Below, in pieces: positions 23,574 through 32,689 of a stretch of DNA of 57,822 nt (position 1 is its first letter; the number at the start of each line of letters is the position of its first letter). A program made the translations under genes and the position numbers. The notes under the pieces were generated by a model. The model saw nothing but the letters and a program-made list of their open reading frames with translations, was not told the origin of the DNA and did no database searches. The stretch is taken from positions 1-57,822 of the IMG/VR virus record IMGVR_UViG_3300043640_000164, one strand, 5' to 3'. The stretch is from a virus.

Positions 23574-24745
23574 GCGACCTCGGCCTCCACGGAGGTCAGG
23601 TGCGGGAGCGGCGCGTAGCCCAACATTGGCACGGACTCCGCGCCGTTGATCGTCACGTCAGTCACCCCCGCCACGCCGGCCACGGCCGCAACGACCGTTG
23701 AGATGTCGTACTCGCGTACCGGCCGGTCCACGTCCGAGGTCGGCACGCGCCAACGCCCGCCCAGGTCTTCGTCTACGTCCCAGCCCTGGGGCAGGAAGTA
23801 GGCGGTTACGGCGGCCTCGACGTCGGCGAGCACCGCGGCGGTGTCCTCGATGCCCTCGGCCAGCCGGACGGTCACATGCACGGACAGGTCGGCGTAGGTC
23901 GGCGCCCCAAGATGCACGCGAACTGCCAGGGGGCGATCGTCGGTGTTGAACAAGGCGGTGAGCGCGGCGAGCGGAGTGCCTGTCAGAGCCGAGCCATCCG
24001 CGGTGATCGCGAAGACGGAAACGTGTCCATCGCTGGACGGCGGGTCGCCATCCGCAGGCGGATTGTCCAAGTCCAGGAGGTTGATCGCTACCGCACGATC
24101 CACCTCGGGAATATCCAGCGCCGCTGCCGCAAAGTCGTCGGCGGTGACCGGGATGGCACGAATGCGACGGGCGCGGTCCGCGACGCGATTCACGTAGTCG
24201 TCCAGGGGCTCCTCGGCGGCGCCGCCCGAGGACTCCAACGCGAACGTGACGGACGCCACGCCGGGCGCGATGTCGTCGAATTCGGCCGCGTCGCCAACGA
24301 CGCCGTTGCCGCCTTCGCCGGGCTCCAGCGCGGCCATGGCGACGCTCGCGGTGAGAGTCAACGGCGGTACGTACATGTCGCCGGTCGTGGCGAATGCGAC
24401 GGGCTCTCCGGTCAGCGTTGAGTCCCAGACCGCCTCACTGCCGGCCGGGATGGTGACGCCCTCGGGATTGTCGGTGATCGTCCAGGTGGCGATGCCGGCG
24501 GCGATGCCAGCGACGCCACGCGGGAGGCCGAGGATGAGGGTCCCGAACCCGGCGTAGTTGTTGCGTTCCTCGTCCTTGAGCAACGTGGCGATGGTCGCTG
24601 AGACCACCCCCATCGCCTCACTCATGGAGGTCTCAGGGCTGCCCTCGGACGGCTCCCAGTTGGGGATCTGATCTGCGAGCGACCCAAGGATGAACTCGGC
24701 GGCCTGCGTCTCGTCGCTGACGACGTCAGGATCTAGGTAGGTCAC
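23570..24745 (-). CDS. Baseplate J-like protein
   Basis: A 391-aa baseplate wedge component. It has the typical N-terminal helix (EAMGVVSATIATLLKDEERNN), the VTIPAGSEAVWDST strand motif where J proteins have 'ipaGt', the helical RARRIRAIPVTADDFAAAAL block, and a C-terminal domain with YFLPQGWDVDEDLG. Length and order agree with P2 J and its many relatives. Coupled on both sides by ATGA: gp25-like upstream, gpI-like downstream. Confidence 0.9.
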   Translation of the reverse strand: MTYLDPDVVSDETQAAEFILGSLADQIPNWEPSEGSPETSMSEAMGVVSATIATLLKDEERNNYAGFGTLILGLPRGVAGIAAGIATWTITDNPEGVTIPAGSEAVWDSTLTGEPVAFATTGDMYVPPLTLTASVAMAALEPGEGGNGVVGDAAEFDDIAPGVASVTFALESSGGAAEEPLDDYVNRVADRARRIRAIPVTADDFAAAALDIPEVDRAVAINLLDLDNPPADGDPPSSDGHVSVFAITADGSALTGTPLAALTALFNTDDRPLAVRVHLGAPTYADLSVHVTVRLAEGIEDTAAVLADVEAAVTAYFLPQGWDVDEDLGGRWRVPTSDVDRPVREYDISTVVAAVAGVAGVTDVTINGAESVPMLGYAPLPHLTSVEAEVA

Positions 24746-25104
24746 TGGGATTGGTCCTCGCCAACTAGTGCTACGTGTACGAGGACGGTCTGGCGGCCGG
24801 TGCCGTCTGGCTCGTTGACCGAGACAGAGACCACGGCACGATCCTCGAAGGTCATAAGCTGCGCGGCCAGCACGTCGGGCTCTACACCCTGCGGCAGGAA
24901 CACCGACTCTTGAATCCCGACAGTGGGGGCGAGCGGCCGATCGCCGGGGTGGGTGGCGAGCAGCAACTGAACGGATTGCTGAACGTCGCCGAGCGAGTCT
25001 TGTGCTACATATTGCAGCGGGGCATGGTCGACCTGACCGGGCAAGTCACCGCCGGTGGTCAGCCGAAAAGGCCACCGCAGGTGCGGTGTCTCAATGGCAG
25101 GCAT
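24742..25104 (-). CDS. gp25/gpW-like baseplate wedge protein
   Basis: A 120-aa protein of the gp25 family, which forms the wedge ring together with J. The marks are RWPFRL near the start, DVQQSVQLLLATHPGDRPLAP in the centre (the 'eni...llt..gEr' helix of the family), and a strand-rich end. It precedes the J-like gene with ATGA overlap, the canonical order. Its ATG is preceded by taggactac, the recurrent leftward ribosome-binding motif. Confidence 0.85.
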   Translation of the reverse strand: MPAIETPHLRWPFRLTTGGDLPGQVDHAPLQYVAQDSLGDVQQSVQLLLATHPGDRPLAPTVGIQESVFLPQGVEPDVLAAQLMTFEDRAVVSVSVNEPDGTGRQTVLVHVALVGEDQSQ

Positions 25105-25125
25105 GTAGTCCTAGGGGTTGCTCGG

Positions 25126-25185
25126 CTAGCCGAGGCGGACAAAGGTGACGCGGAGCCAGCAGTTGGTGGAGCACATCGGGCTCAC
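25126..25185 (-). CDS. Possible 19-aa mini-ORF
   Basis: A GTG overlaps the spike stop (GTGA) and opens a 19-codon frame ending in TAG at 25126-25128. The next gene lies 21 nt on, in the same frame, with another TAG between. It fills an otherwise empty 77-nt gap and may only pass ribosomes on to the wedge gene. It ends within a 14-bp perfect palindrome at 25121-25134. Confidence 0.3.
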   Translation of the reverse strand: MSPMCSTNCWLRVTFVRLG

Positions 25186-26822
25186 CCGACCCTCAACGGG
25201 GTGGCGGTCATCCAGCGATTCAGCATGGCGGGGTTGACGCCCGCCGTTCCCGCGTTTCGATAGCGGGACGCGATCGTTACGGCTCCGAGGCCGGCCTTTC
25301 GGCGACGGCGGGAGATGCTGGCAAGGTGGCTGCCCGCGTGCGAGTCCTGGTAGAAGCGACAGGCGTCGGCGTCGGCAGCGGCGGTAGCCCCGATGGCGTA
25401 GGACATACGGATGTCGGCCGTGTTCACCGTGGTCGGCATGTTGATGTATGCCTCAAAGCCGATGTCCACGATGTAGTCCCCTGCGAGCGGGAGCGTGATG
25501 GACGGGCCTGCGGTCGGTCCTGCGGCGTAGACCGCCGACGTGATGTTCTCGTTGGTGGTCTGCTCATCCGAAAGCGGACCGCCGCCGATGACCTCCCACT
25601 TGTAGGAGCCCGCGATGGTCGAGTCGTAACGCAGATGCCACGCGGGCTGCCCTGCGGTCTTCATCGCCGCGGTGCGGAAGTAGACCTCGTCACCATCAGT
25701 GGGACCGACCGGGAGCGTGGTGACGAGCGGGATAATCGACTTGCCAGCGGGGAAGGACGCCTGGTCCGTCCCGAAGCTGGATGTCCCAAAGTCGGTGTAG
25801 ACGGCGTTCACAGCCGAGACGTCACCATTGGTACTGACCGTGATGAACGCCGGGGCACCGTTTGAGACGACAGACAGGTTGAGCGCGCGCAGTGGTCGAT
25901 AGCCGACCGGCAGTGTGAACGCGATTCCGTTGGCCGTGCCGCTCTTGACCACACCCTCGATGTGGACGAAGCCTGCCGGGTCCTTGCGGAAACGCGCCGG
26001 GCGCGCTGCGTCAAAGCCGACCCAACCATTTTGGTAGACAGGCTCACCGGTCGTGCCGACGACATGCCATGCCTCCTGCGTGACGGAGGCCACCGGCCCC
26101 GTTGCACCAGTCGCACCCTGGGAAGCGACCAGCGCCCAGTTAGTGACATCGACGTCCGGCGTTGGCGCAGACGTGGTGCCCGCCAGGAGGCGACGGTAGG
26201 AGCTACCGTTGTATAGGACAGCATCATTGACGGCGTAGGCGGTGAGCCCCGACCACGTGCCCCGCCACGTGAGCCCTGCGGGTCCGATCGCCCCGGCGGT
26301 GCCTGTCGCGCCCGTAGCGCCCGCGGGCCCGGTCGCACCCGTAGCGCCGGCAGCGCCGGCAGCGCCCGCGGGCCCGGTCGCACCTGTCGGACCAGGTACC
26401 CCCGGTACACCGTCGGCACCGTCAGCGCCATCGGCTCCGGAAGGGCCGGCGGGACCGGTGTCGCCGGTGTCGCCCTTGGGGCCGCGCGGTCCCTCGGGCC
26501 CCTCCGGTCCGGGAGGACCGGGCTCACCATCGCCACCGTCGCCAGGGCTCGACCCGTCGGTGTCCGGTTCGCCGTTCCACCAGCAGACCACCCACAGGTT
26601 GCCCTCGTCGCTCTCGCAGCAGAGTGCGGCGTCGCCGGCCGCGGGGGCAGGGCCGGGCTGAGCCAGCCATGGACATGCACGAACGTAGCCGTGCTGAGCG
26701 TCGACGACGACGCGCAGGAAGTTGTCCGCGTCGAAGACGGGGTCACAAACCGTGGCCTCCAACATCACCGAGGGCAACGTCGCGCGCGCCCGGTCGCGAC
26801 CGAGATCAGAGAGAGTCGTCAT
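25182..26822 (-). CDS. Baseplate spike fused to collagen-like and fibre domains
   Basis: A 546-aa composite tail protein. Residues 1-85 resemble an OB-fold spike/gpV-type base (LEATVCDPVFDADNFLRVVV, WLAQPGPAPAAGD). Residues about 99-183 are an uninterrupted Gly-x-y collagen-like repeat. Residues about 186-232 resemble a carbohydrate-binding module (WRGTWSGLTAYAVNDAV). The rest is a fibre-like strand-rich tip. It likely forms a trimeric stalk projecting from the baseplate to bind host sugars. The ATG lies 6 nt after the lysin TAG, in frame. Confidence 0.7.
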   Translation of the reverse strand: MTTLSDLGRDRARATLPSVMLEATVCDPVFDADNFLRVVVDAQHGYVRACPWLAQPGPAPAAGDAALCCESDEGNLWVVCWWNGEPDTDGSSPGDGGDGEPGPPGPEGPEGPRGPKGDTGDTGPAGPSGADGADGADGVPGVPGPTGATGPAGAAGAAGATGATGPAGATGATGTAGAIGPAGLTWRGTWSGLTAYAVNDAVLYNGSSYRRLLAGTTSAPTPDVDVTNWALVASQGATGATGPVASVTQEAWHVVGTTGEPVYQNGWVGFDAARPARFRKDPAGFVHIEGVVKSGTANGIAFTLPVGYRPLRALNLSVVSNGAPAFITVSTNGDVSAVNAVYTDFGTSSFGTDQASFPAGKSIIPLVTTLPVGPTDGDEVYFRTAAMKTAGQPAWHLRYDSTIAGSYKWEVIGGGPLSDEQTTNENITSAVYAAGPTAGPSITLPLAGDYIVDIGFEAYINMPTTVNTADIRMSYAIGATAAADADACRFYQDSHAGSHLASISRRRRKAGLGAVTIASRYRNAGTAGVNPAMLNRWMTATPLRVG

Positions 26823-26828
26823 GTAGAC

Positions 26829-28202
26829 CTAGGACCAGTGCCGTGGCTTGAAGCGGGCCTGGTCGGTACGTGCGGTGGTCCTGGTATGCGGGCCGTTGGG
26901 GCCGTTGCCGTGCGGGCTGGTGTCAAACCGCTTGATCGTGCCGGCCGACTTGAACTCGATCCAGACGTGCTGGTCGGAGTACCACACGGTGAAGTCCTTG
27001 CCCTTGCCCGCCTTGCCCCAGGAGACGAACGCGCCCGAGGTGATGGCGTTGGCGCCGTCGAACATGTTCGCCCGCTTCAGAGCGAGCGAACATGAGGACG
27101 AGCAGTCGAGGCCATCCTTCGCCTTAATGGCGCTCAGTGCGCCGTGACCGCCGCCGTAGACATAGGGGCGGTTCTGGCTGCTGATCTGCTTGCACGCGGT
27201 GAGCAGTCCGGAGGCCGAGCCCCCGGACTCCGTAGACGTAGTCCCGGTCTCTGCGGCCGGCTCGGGGCGAGCACGAGTGGGCCGCTTCAGTACGACTTCG
27301 CCTTCGGGGCTGTCGAGCCGAGATCCGGAGACCTTGGAGACCAGCCATCGACCTTGTGTCGGTCCGGGAGCGCTCATCATCACGACCCCGCCGGGCATGA
27401 CACTCCAGCGGTCCATCAGCACGTTGATCGTGATCTCGGTGACCGCACGCCCCGACGCCCAGTCCCACGCGGGCGCACCCAGCAACCAAGCTTCGTCGCC
27501 AGCAATCTCCAGCGAGGCGGCGCCCGAACGCAACTCGTCCTCGGACGCGTAGGACAGGACATTGCCGGCGGCCCACCGATGGGTCCCCACTTCTTCGGCG
27601 AGTCGACCCATCGTGTCCCAGCTGGTCTCGCGCGCTCCACCCTTCTCGCCGCGAGTGAACTCGTAGCGCTTCGTGTAGCTGGTGCCGCCGGAGGTTCCGA
27701 AGCCGTCGTGTCCCAACCACGTGTCCACCGTGTCGGTGGCCTCGGCCTGGTATGCGGCGTACGCATTGGGATCCTTGTTGCCCTGCACCGCATGGATCGC
27801 GAGCGAGAGGTTGGCCGGCGCCGTCTTCACCGAGCCGTGAACCTTCTTCCACGACGTAGGTCCGCTGACCAAAAAGGCCTCCGTGGAGGGGGCGGCCTGC
27901 CGTGACTGCGCCGCGGTCACCCAGTTGGTGCCCTGCTGGTAGATGCCCTGGTCGTCGTCGCCGGTCACCTTCATCGCCTTGCCTGCGACCGACTCCACGG
28001 TGATCGTCATGACCACAGCGATCATCACCCGGCGCGAGGCGCCGAGGTCATGGGCCTTCGCGAGGCACTGGTCGATGATCCGGCGCTGCGCCGCGGTGGC
28101 GCGGGCGCCCTTGACGGTGATGCTCGAAACCGACCCAAGGCCGGTGACAGTCGTAGACCGCTTCGTTCCCGTGGCAGTCGTCGTCTTGCGCTTGAGGCTC
28201 AT
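26829..28202 (-). CDS. Tail-associated peptidoglycan hydrolase
   Basis: A 457-aa tail lysin with two possible catalytic parts. Near residue 70, ITVESVAG followed by GDDDQGIYQQ resembles the catalytic-glutamate region of lytic transglycosylases. At the C terminus GLDCSSSCSLALKR (Cys about 367) and DQHVWIEF (His about 412) fit an NlpC/P60 cysteine peptidase. A linker rich in Thr/Glu separates them. It would cut the wall as the tail enters. The ATG at 28202 overlaps the upstream TGA; a longer, arginine-rich extension is not likely. Confidence 0.75.
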   Translation of the reverse strand: MSLKRKTTTATGTKRSTTVTGLGSVSSITVKGARATAAQRRIIDQCLAKAHDLGASRRVMIAVVMTITVESVAGKAMKVTGDDDQGIYQQGTNWVTAAQSRQAAPSTEAFLVSGPTSWKKVHGSVKTAPANLSLAIHAVQGNKDPNAYAAYQAEATDTVDTWLGHDGFGTSGGTSYTKRYEFTRGEKGGARETSWDTMGRLAEEVGTHRWAAGNVLSYASEDELRSGAASLEIAGDEAWLLGAPAWDWASGRAVTEITINVLMDRWSVMPGGVVMMSAPGPTQGRWLVSKVSGSRLDSPEGEVVLKRPTRARPEPAAETGTTSTESGGSASGLLTACKQISSQNRPYVYGGGHGALSAIKAKDGLDCSSSCSLALKRANMFDGANAITSGAFVSWGKAGKGKDFTVWYSDQHVWIEFKSAGTIKRFDTSPHGNGPNGPHTRTTARTDQARFKPRHWS

Positions 28203-28756
28203 GCCGTCGTCGTGTCCGCGGCGAGAATGCGTTGCTTGTCGCCAAGCTCCGGGATGAACGCGGCCATCGGCTCGTACGGCGGGCGGGACGCTTCGTTGAC
28301 GAGGCGCAGGATGAACAAGGCGCGGGTGTAGGTCGCCCGCGACTTGGCCAAGAACGAGGAGAACTGCCGCAAGCGCCATGCCGTTTCATCCTCGAAGATC
28401 AGCGTGTAGAGCCAGCCGTCGTCGCTGTTGACCGACACCAGCACGTAGTCAATGGAGTTGACGCTGATCCGCACACCCTGCTCTTGAAGCAAGGCCTCGT
28501 CGGTCAGCACGGCCAGCAACGACTCATCGGGCGATCGAATCGGGATCGTCACCTGCGCGGCCTGGTCAAATCCCATCTCCCACGGCGTGTCGCCGTCGAT
28601 GTTGTCCGCGATGGCGTACGTCTGCCCGGCACACGTCAGATGAAGATTGCGCAGGGTGTCGGTGCGATTGCCGACCGGCGCAGGCGGGGGCGCCATGATG
28701 GCCGGGTTCTTTCGGGCACGGACGCGTCCGGCCACCGTGTCGAGGGTGTCGGTCAT
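28199..28756 (-). CDS. Baseplate hub-region protein
   Basis: A 185-aa protein between the LysM protein and the tail lysin, strand-rich throughout (TYAIADNI, VRISVNSIDYVLVSVN, WLYTLIFEDETAWRL). In myoviruses this slot holds XkdQ/hub-type components. The ending PELGDKQRILAAD is soluble. No sequence signature beyond place supports the call. ATGA overlaps on both sides. Confidence 0.55.
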   Translation of the reverse strand: MTDTLDTVAGRVRARKNPAIMAPPPAPVGNRTDTLRNLHLTCAGQTYAIADNIDGDTPWEMGFDQAAQVTIPIRSPDESLLAVLTDEALLQEQGVRISVNSIDYVLVSVNSDDGWLYTLIFEDETAWRLRQFSSFLAKSRATYTRALFILRLVNEASRPPYEPMAAFIPELGDKQRILAADTTTA

Positions 28757-29496
28757 CGAAGCGTGACCTTGATCCCGGCGCGCAGCTGCGCGTCAGGATC
28801 GGTGCCCTTGAACTTCGGATTCCAGCTGATGATGGACTTCCACGCGTCCGACTGACCTAGTTGGCGAACTGAGATCAGCCGCAAGGTGTCGTTCTTCTTG
28901 GTGGTGATGACGCGTGCCTTGCGCTTGCCGCCTGCGGTGCGGGTCCGCTTGATGGACACCGGCGCGATCGACGGCAGCGGGGCGTAGCCCTCCAGCTCGA
29001 CAGTGAGCGACTGTCGACGCAGCGTGCCGTCCGCGTTGTACATGCGGTCGGCGAGCGTGATGTTTTGCATGACCCATCGGACGGTCGCGCTGGTCGGCAC
29101 GTCGCCGACGACCAGAAGCGTTGGCGGCGCGTCGCCGGTGCCAGCCGTGCCCATCGCATAGAGGACTTCCAGACGACGTTCGATGGACGGGCCACCTGTG
29201 ACGTACAGGTCCAGGATGCACGGCAGCGACATCGTGTCCTCGGGCTGTGCGCCCCACCACCGCGCTGGCCGCCGCAGCGCACGATCGGTGGAGTTCCACC
29301 CGCCGACTCCGCCTCCGCGATCGGGTGATCCGTCGAGAAGCAGCGTCAGGACTGAGCCCCCGTTGTCGGGGGCCAGCTTGACCATGCCCGGACGTGGCCG
29401 GGTGGTGTCGGGCGGAACCGGGCTTGTCGCGGCCGTCGCGGTGTCGCCGGCCAGGACGCTTACGGCACCGAGGACGGTTTCGGCGAAGGACCCCAT
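28753..29496 (-). CDS. LysM-containing baseplate protein (gp53/XkdP-like)
   Basis: A 247-aa protein ending in a LysM module (about residues 195-247: DTLRLISVRQLGQSDAWKSI, then a PDAQLRAGIKVTL close). The N-terminal body is strand-rich and resembles XkdP, which links the tail tube tip to the hub. It starts at the base just after the tape measure stop and is coupled to the hub-region gene by ATGA. LysM here probably binds peptidoglycan or, as in some baseplates, only the partner proteins. Confidence 0.75.
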   Translation of the reverse strand: MGSFAETVLGAVSVLAGDTATAATSPVPPDTTRPRPGMVKLAPDNGGSVLTLLLDGSPDRGGGVGGWNSTDRALRRPARWWGAQPEDTMSLPCILDLYVTGGPSIERRLEVLYAMGTAGTGDAPPTLLVVGDVPTSATVRWVMQNITLADRMYNADGTLRRQSLTVELEGYAPLPSIAPVSIKRTRTAGGKRKARVITTKKNDTLRLISVRQLGQSDAWKSIISWNPKFKGTDPDAQLRAGIKVTLR

Positions 29497-31958
29497 CAGC
29501 GCGCCTCTTCCTTGCGACGCTCCACCCGGTGGACGGCCTGATGGATGATCTGGCTATCGAGCTTGACCACGAGGTTGGCGTACATGTCGCCGGCCGATGG
29601 CGCGGGCAGCATGGTCGAGCCCGAACGGCCCACCAGCTTGCGCGTCGGTCCAGCAGGAGTGATCCGCGTGCCCATCGGCAGCGCAGCGAGTTCCGGCCCA
29701 CGCTCTCCTACAACTTGGAGCGGGGTGCGCACGACGCCACCTGAGGCGTGAACGCCGAGGATGTCCTTGGCCTTGTTCTTCAGCAGCCCCGGGACAGGCA
29801 GCGCGTCGATTGCGGTGGCGAGGGCGCGCATCATCAGCCCCGGCGCCGACTTGAAGGCCGACACGATCGAGGAGACGATGGAGGACCCGACCCTTCCGAA
29901 GAACTTCACCAACGAGCCGAGCTTGCTGCGAACGGAGTTGGCGATGCCTGAGACGAGCCGTTGACCGACGCTCTTGACGCCGCCCGCGATCTTGCCGGGC
30001 AGGGCCTCCACCTTGGTGATGACGCCGCCGAGCCAGTTGGAGACGGACCGTGCGATCTGCCCTCCCATGCCGAGAAAGCGCCGGATGCCGTCCCCGCCCT
30101 TGATGAAGCTCCGGGCCAGCTTGAGCACCATCAACTGTGGGAAGAACAACACCTTGCCCACGCGGGCTAGGATTGGAATCAGTCCACGCCCGAGAGCGTT
30201 GGTGAGGCGGATGGGCGCCGCGAGCAGGCGGAAGACGGCGCCGAGCTTGCCGAGGCCTCCGAGCACTTTCAGAATCGGGCCAGCGAAGATGAAGCCGAGC
30301 ACGACGCCGAACTTCTCGATGATGGGCTTCAGCGGCTTGGCCTTCTCGCCGATCCACCCGAGCGCGGTGGCGAACACCTTGATCACCGGCAGCGCTCCCA
30401 GGACGGCGCCGATGACGCCGGTCGCGATGCCCTTCAACAGCGGCAGCAGGACGTTGGTGATGAACGGCATCGCCGGCTTGAACGCGTCCAGCACCTGGCC
30501 TCCGAACTTCATGAGTGCGGCTCCAACCTTCGGGACCTCGGCCTGCACCCAGGCGATGACGGGCTCGAGCTTGGCCCGTAGGTCCAGCCCGGCCGCCTGC
30601 CCCTTGGGCATCGCCGCCGACTCTGCGCGCTGAGCGCCACCACCCGGGCTGACCCGACGCACCTTGGGCGACTTGCCGCTGAGCCCGGCGCCGAAGGCCG
30701 ATGCAATACCGGCGCCGGTATTGACCAGCCCGGCCATCTTGTCGAGCGATGACTTGATCGCCGGGTTGAACCGCTTCAGGAGACTGATCGCCGCGGACTC
30801 GACCGAGCCAGTGAAGTTGTCCCACGACCCCTTGACGGTGTTGCGCATGATCGTGGCCGCACGCTTGGCGGCGCCGCCACTGTGCTCCAGCGCCCGCTGC
30901 AAGTTCAGGAACTTCTTGGGGCCGGCGTCTACGAGCTTCACCATGCCCGACAGCGCCTCGCGGCCGAAGATGGTGGCCAACGCCGCGTTACGCTGGTTCT
31001 TACTGACGCCCTGGGAGCCCTTGACGACCTTGGACAGGATGTTCGGTAGTGACAGCAGCCCCTTCTTGCCCACGAGATCGCCGGCCGCAAGATGCAGATC
31101 GGCCATGGCGCCCCGCGCGGTCTGAGTCGGCTTGGTCAGCCGAACCAGCGCTGTACGCAGCGTCGTACCGGCCTGCGACCCCTTGATGCCCACGTTGGAA
31201 AGCAAGCCGACGGCGGCCGTGGTGCCCTCCAGCGACTGGCCGAAGGACGACGCCACCGGCGCGATGTACTTCAACGACTCCTGCAACGAGCCGATATCCG
31301 CCGCGGTCCTGTTGCTCGTCTGAGCGAGCACGTCGGCCACACGGTTGGCCTCTGACGCCTTGAGGTTGAAGCCGTGAAGCGTCTCGGTCTGGATCGTCGC
31401 GGCGTCGGCGAGACTTGCGCCCGACGCGGCGGCGAGGCTCAGCGTGCCCGGCAACACCTTCATGATCTGGTTGGTGGTGAAGCCCTGGGCGGCTAGCTCG
31501 TCCATCGCGCTGGCGGCCTCACCAGCGGAGAACTGCGTATCAGCACCCAGCTTGATCGCGAGGGCGCTCAGCTTGTTCATGTTGCCGCCGGTGGTCAGCA
31601 GCTTGGCCTGGACGTTGGCCATCGACTGTTCGAAGTTCACCGACGCCTTCACGCCAGCCAGCAGGCCAGCGCCGGCCAGCAGGCCGGCGGCCACGCCGAC
31701 CTGCCCGAGCGCGCGCCCGGCGGCGGCGCCCTCGCGCGCGAGGCCAGTCATCCCCGCCTTGGCCTTCAACGTGCCGCGCTCGATCCGCGACAACTCGGAT
31801 TGCACCTTGCCGCCGTTGACCGTCTTCAGGCCCTTGGACGCTGACCGACTGGCCTTGTCGATGTCCTTGAGACCTTGCCCGGCCGTCTTGGCGCCCCGGG
31901 CCATGAGGTCGGCCCCGAGCAGCCGTAGCCGAACGATCACGCTGGACTCTCCCGCCAT
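29496..31958 (-). CDS. Tail tape measure protein
   Basis: An 820-aa protein that sets tail length. The N-terminal third fits the TP901-type tape measure core (FEQSMANVQAKL, then AIKLGADTQFSAGEAASAM, TLHGFNLKASEANRVADVLA, NVGIKGSQAGTTLRTALVRL). A hydrophobic middle with probable membrane segments (about 520-640) is followed by a glycine/serine-rich end. At roughly 0.15 nm per residue, the family rule, a tail near 120 nm would be expected; this is an estimate. It starts 6 nt after the chaperone stop, in frame with it. Confidence 0.95.
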   Translation of the reverse strand: MAGESSVIVRLRLLGADLMARGAKTAGQGLKDIDKASRSASKGLKTVNGGKVQSELSRIERGTLKAKAGMTGLAREGAAAGRALGQVGVAAGLLAGAGLLAGVKASVNFEQSMANVQAKLLTTGGNMNKLSALAIKLGADTQFSAGEAASAMDELAAQGFTTNQIMKVLPGTLSLAAASGASLADAATIQTETLHGFNLKASEANRVADVLAQTSNRTAADIGSLQESLKYIAPVASSFGQSLEGTTAAVGLLSNVGIKGSQAGTTLRTALVRLTKPTQTARGAMADLHLAAGDLVGKKGLLSLPNILSKVVKGSQGVSKNQRNAALATIFGREALSGMVKLVDAGPKKFLNLQRALEHSGGAAKRAATIMRNTVKGSWDNFTGSVESAAISLLKRFNPAIKSSLDKMAGLVNTGAGIASAFGAGLSGKSPKVRRVSPGGGAQRAESAAMPKGQAAGLDLRAKLEPVIAWVQAEVPKVGAALMKFGGQVLDAFKPAMPFITNVLLPLLKGIATGVIGAVLGALPVIKVFATALGWIGEKAKPLKPIIEKFGVVLGFIFAGPILKVLGGLGKLGAVFRLLAAPIRLTNALGRGLIPILARVGKVLFFPQLMVLKLARSFIKGGDGIRRFLGMGGQIARSVSNWLGGVITKVEALPGKIAGGVKSVGQRLVSGIANSVRSKLGSLVKFFGRVGSSIVSSIVSAFKSAPGLMMRALATAIDALPVPGLLKNKAKDILGVHASGGVVRTPLQVVGERGPELAALPMGTRITPAGPTRKLVGRSGSTMLPAPSAGDMYANLVVKLDSQIIHQAVHRVERRKEEAR

Positions 31959-31964
31959 TGCTGC

Positions 31965-32153
31965 TCACCCCTTCTCCGCGCGTCGCACGTCGTCGTTGTG
32001 GGCCAGCACGGCGCGCTCCATGACGACGCGAGCGATGACGCGCTCGACCAACGTCCCGGCGTGCTTTGGCTCAAGGCCCATGAGCGGTCGCCAGTCCATG
32101 CGCAACCGCACTGCGTTGACCGCGCCCTCAACCTCGGGCGCGGCCTCCGTCAT
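31965..32153 (-). CDS. Tail assembly chaperone, frameshift partner (T-like)
   Basis: A 62-aa helical protein directly before the tape measure, where the second tail chaperone (T of G/GT) sits. Its ATG overlaps the stop of the upstream chaperone (ATGA), and its frame is -1 relative to it, open upstream through the slip site. It is therefore likely made mainly as an extension of the upstream protein. Confidence 0.65.
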   Translation of the reverse strand: MTEAAPEVEGAVNAVRLRMDWRPLMGLEPKHAGTLVERVIARVVMERAVLAHNDDVRRAEKG

Positions 32154-32160
32154 TCCCCCA
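32150..32160 (-). other. Candidate -1 ribosomal frameshift site
   Basis: The mRNA reads CUG GGG GAA UGA here, with a run of five G ending two codons before the stop. Slipping back one base at GGG keeps a GGG codon paired and continues into the frame of the downstream 62-aa chaperone, making the G-T fusion typical of tail chaperones. Confidence 0.55.
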
Positions 32161-32689
32161 GGGTCTGCTCGTCCTCGGCGGTCTCGCCGACCATCCACTC
32201 CACGATCCGCGTCCCGAACGATTCGAGGCGAAGGTGGTTGTCGAGGACGACCATGATCAGCGCGCTTGCGCTGTGCGCCTCGACGCCGATCAGGTCCGCG
32301 AGGCCTCGCCAGCTATCAACCCGTTCACGGTCGCCCGCGTCGTTGACCAGGATCAGGTGGTCGGTCGCGGCGGCGATGAACCGTGCGGTGTAACCGGAGG
32401 ACTCGCCCTGGACCTTGGGGACCTTGGTGAGCTTCTTGGCCACCAAGATCACGTCGCCGCCCCAGCCGGGCACGGCGAACTCCATTGTGCGCTCGGCCCG
32501 CAGCGCCTCGTAGCGCGCCTGGAGGCGCTGGGCCAGTCCGCCCCCGGCTGCCGAGGCAATGGCCTCGACGGGCGGCGGGGGCGGCGGCACGGAGACCCGC
32601 TCCCGGACGGGCTCCGCGATGGGGTCATCGGACGAGAGCACCTCGATGTGACGCAGCCGCGGATCTTGCTGGAGCGGCGCGCCGCTCAT
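32150..32689 (-). CDS. Tail assembly chaperone (G-like)
   Basis: A 179-aa acidic protein upstream of the tape measure. The first half is flexible and acidic, followed by a compact domain (EFAVPGWGGDVILVAKKLTK, HLILVNDAGDRERVDSW, then ALIMVVLDNHLRLESFG). It fits the G chaperone that coats the tape measure before tube polymerisation. It ends at TGGGGGAATGA, where the run of five G lies directly before the stop. ATGA couples it to the tube gene upstream. Confidence 0.7.
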   Translation of the reverse strand: MSGAPLQQDPRLRHIEVLSSDDPIAEPVRERVSVPPPPPPVEAIASAAGGGLAQRLQARYEALRAERTMEFAVPGWGGDVILVAKKLTKVPKVQGESSGYTARFIAAATDHLILVNDAGDRERVDSWRGLADLIGVEAHSASALIMVVLDNHLRLESFGTRIVEWMVGETAEDEQTLGE

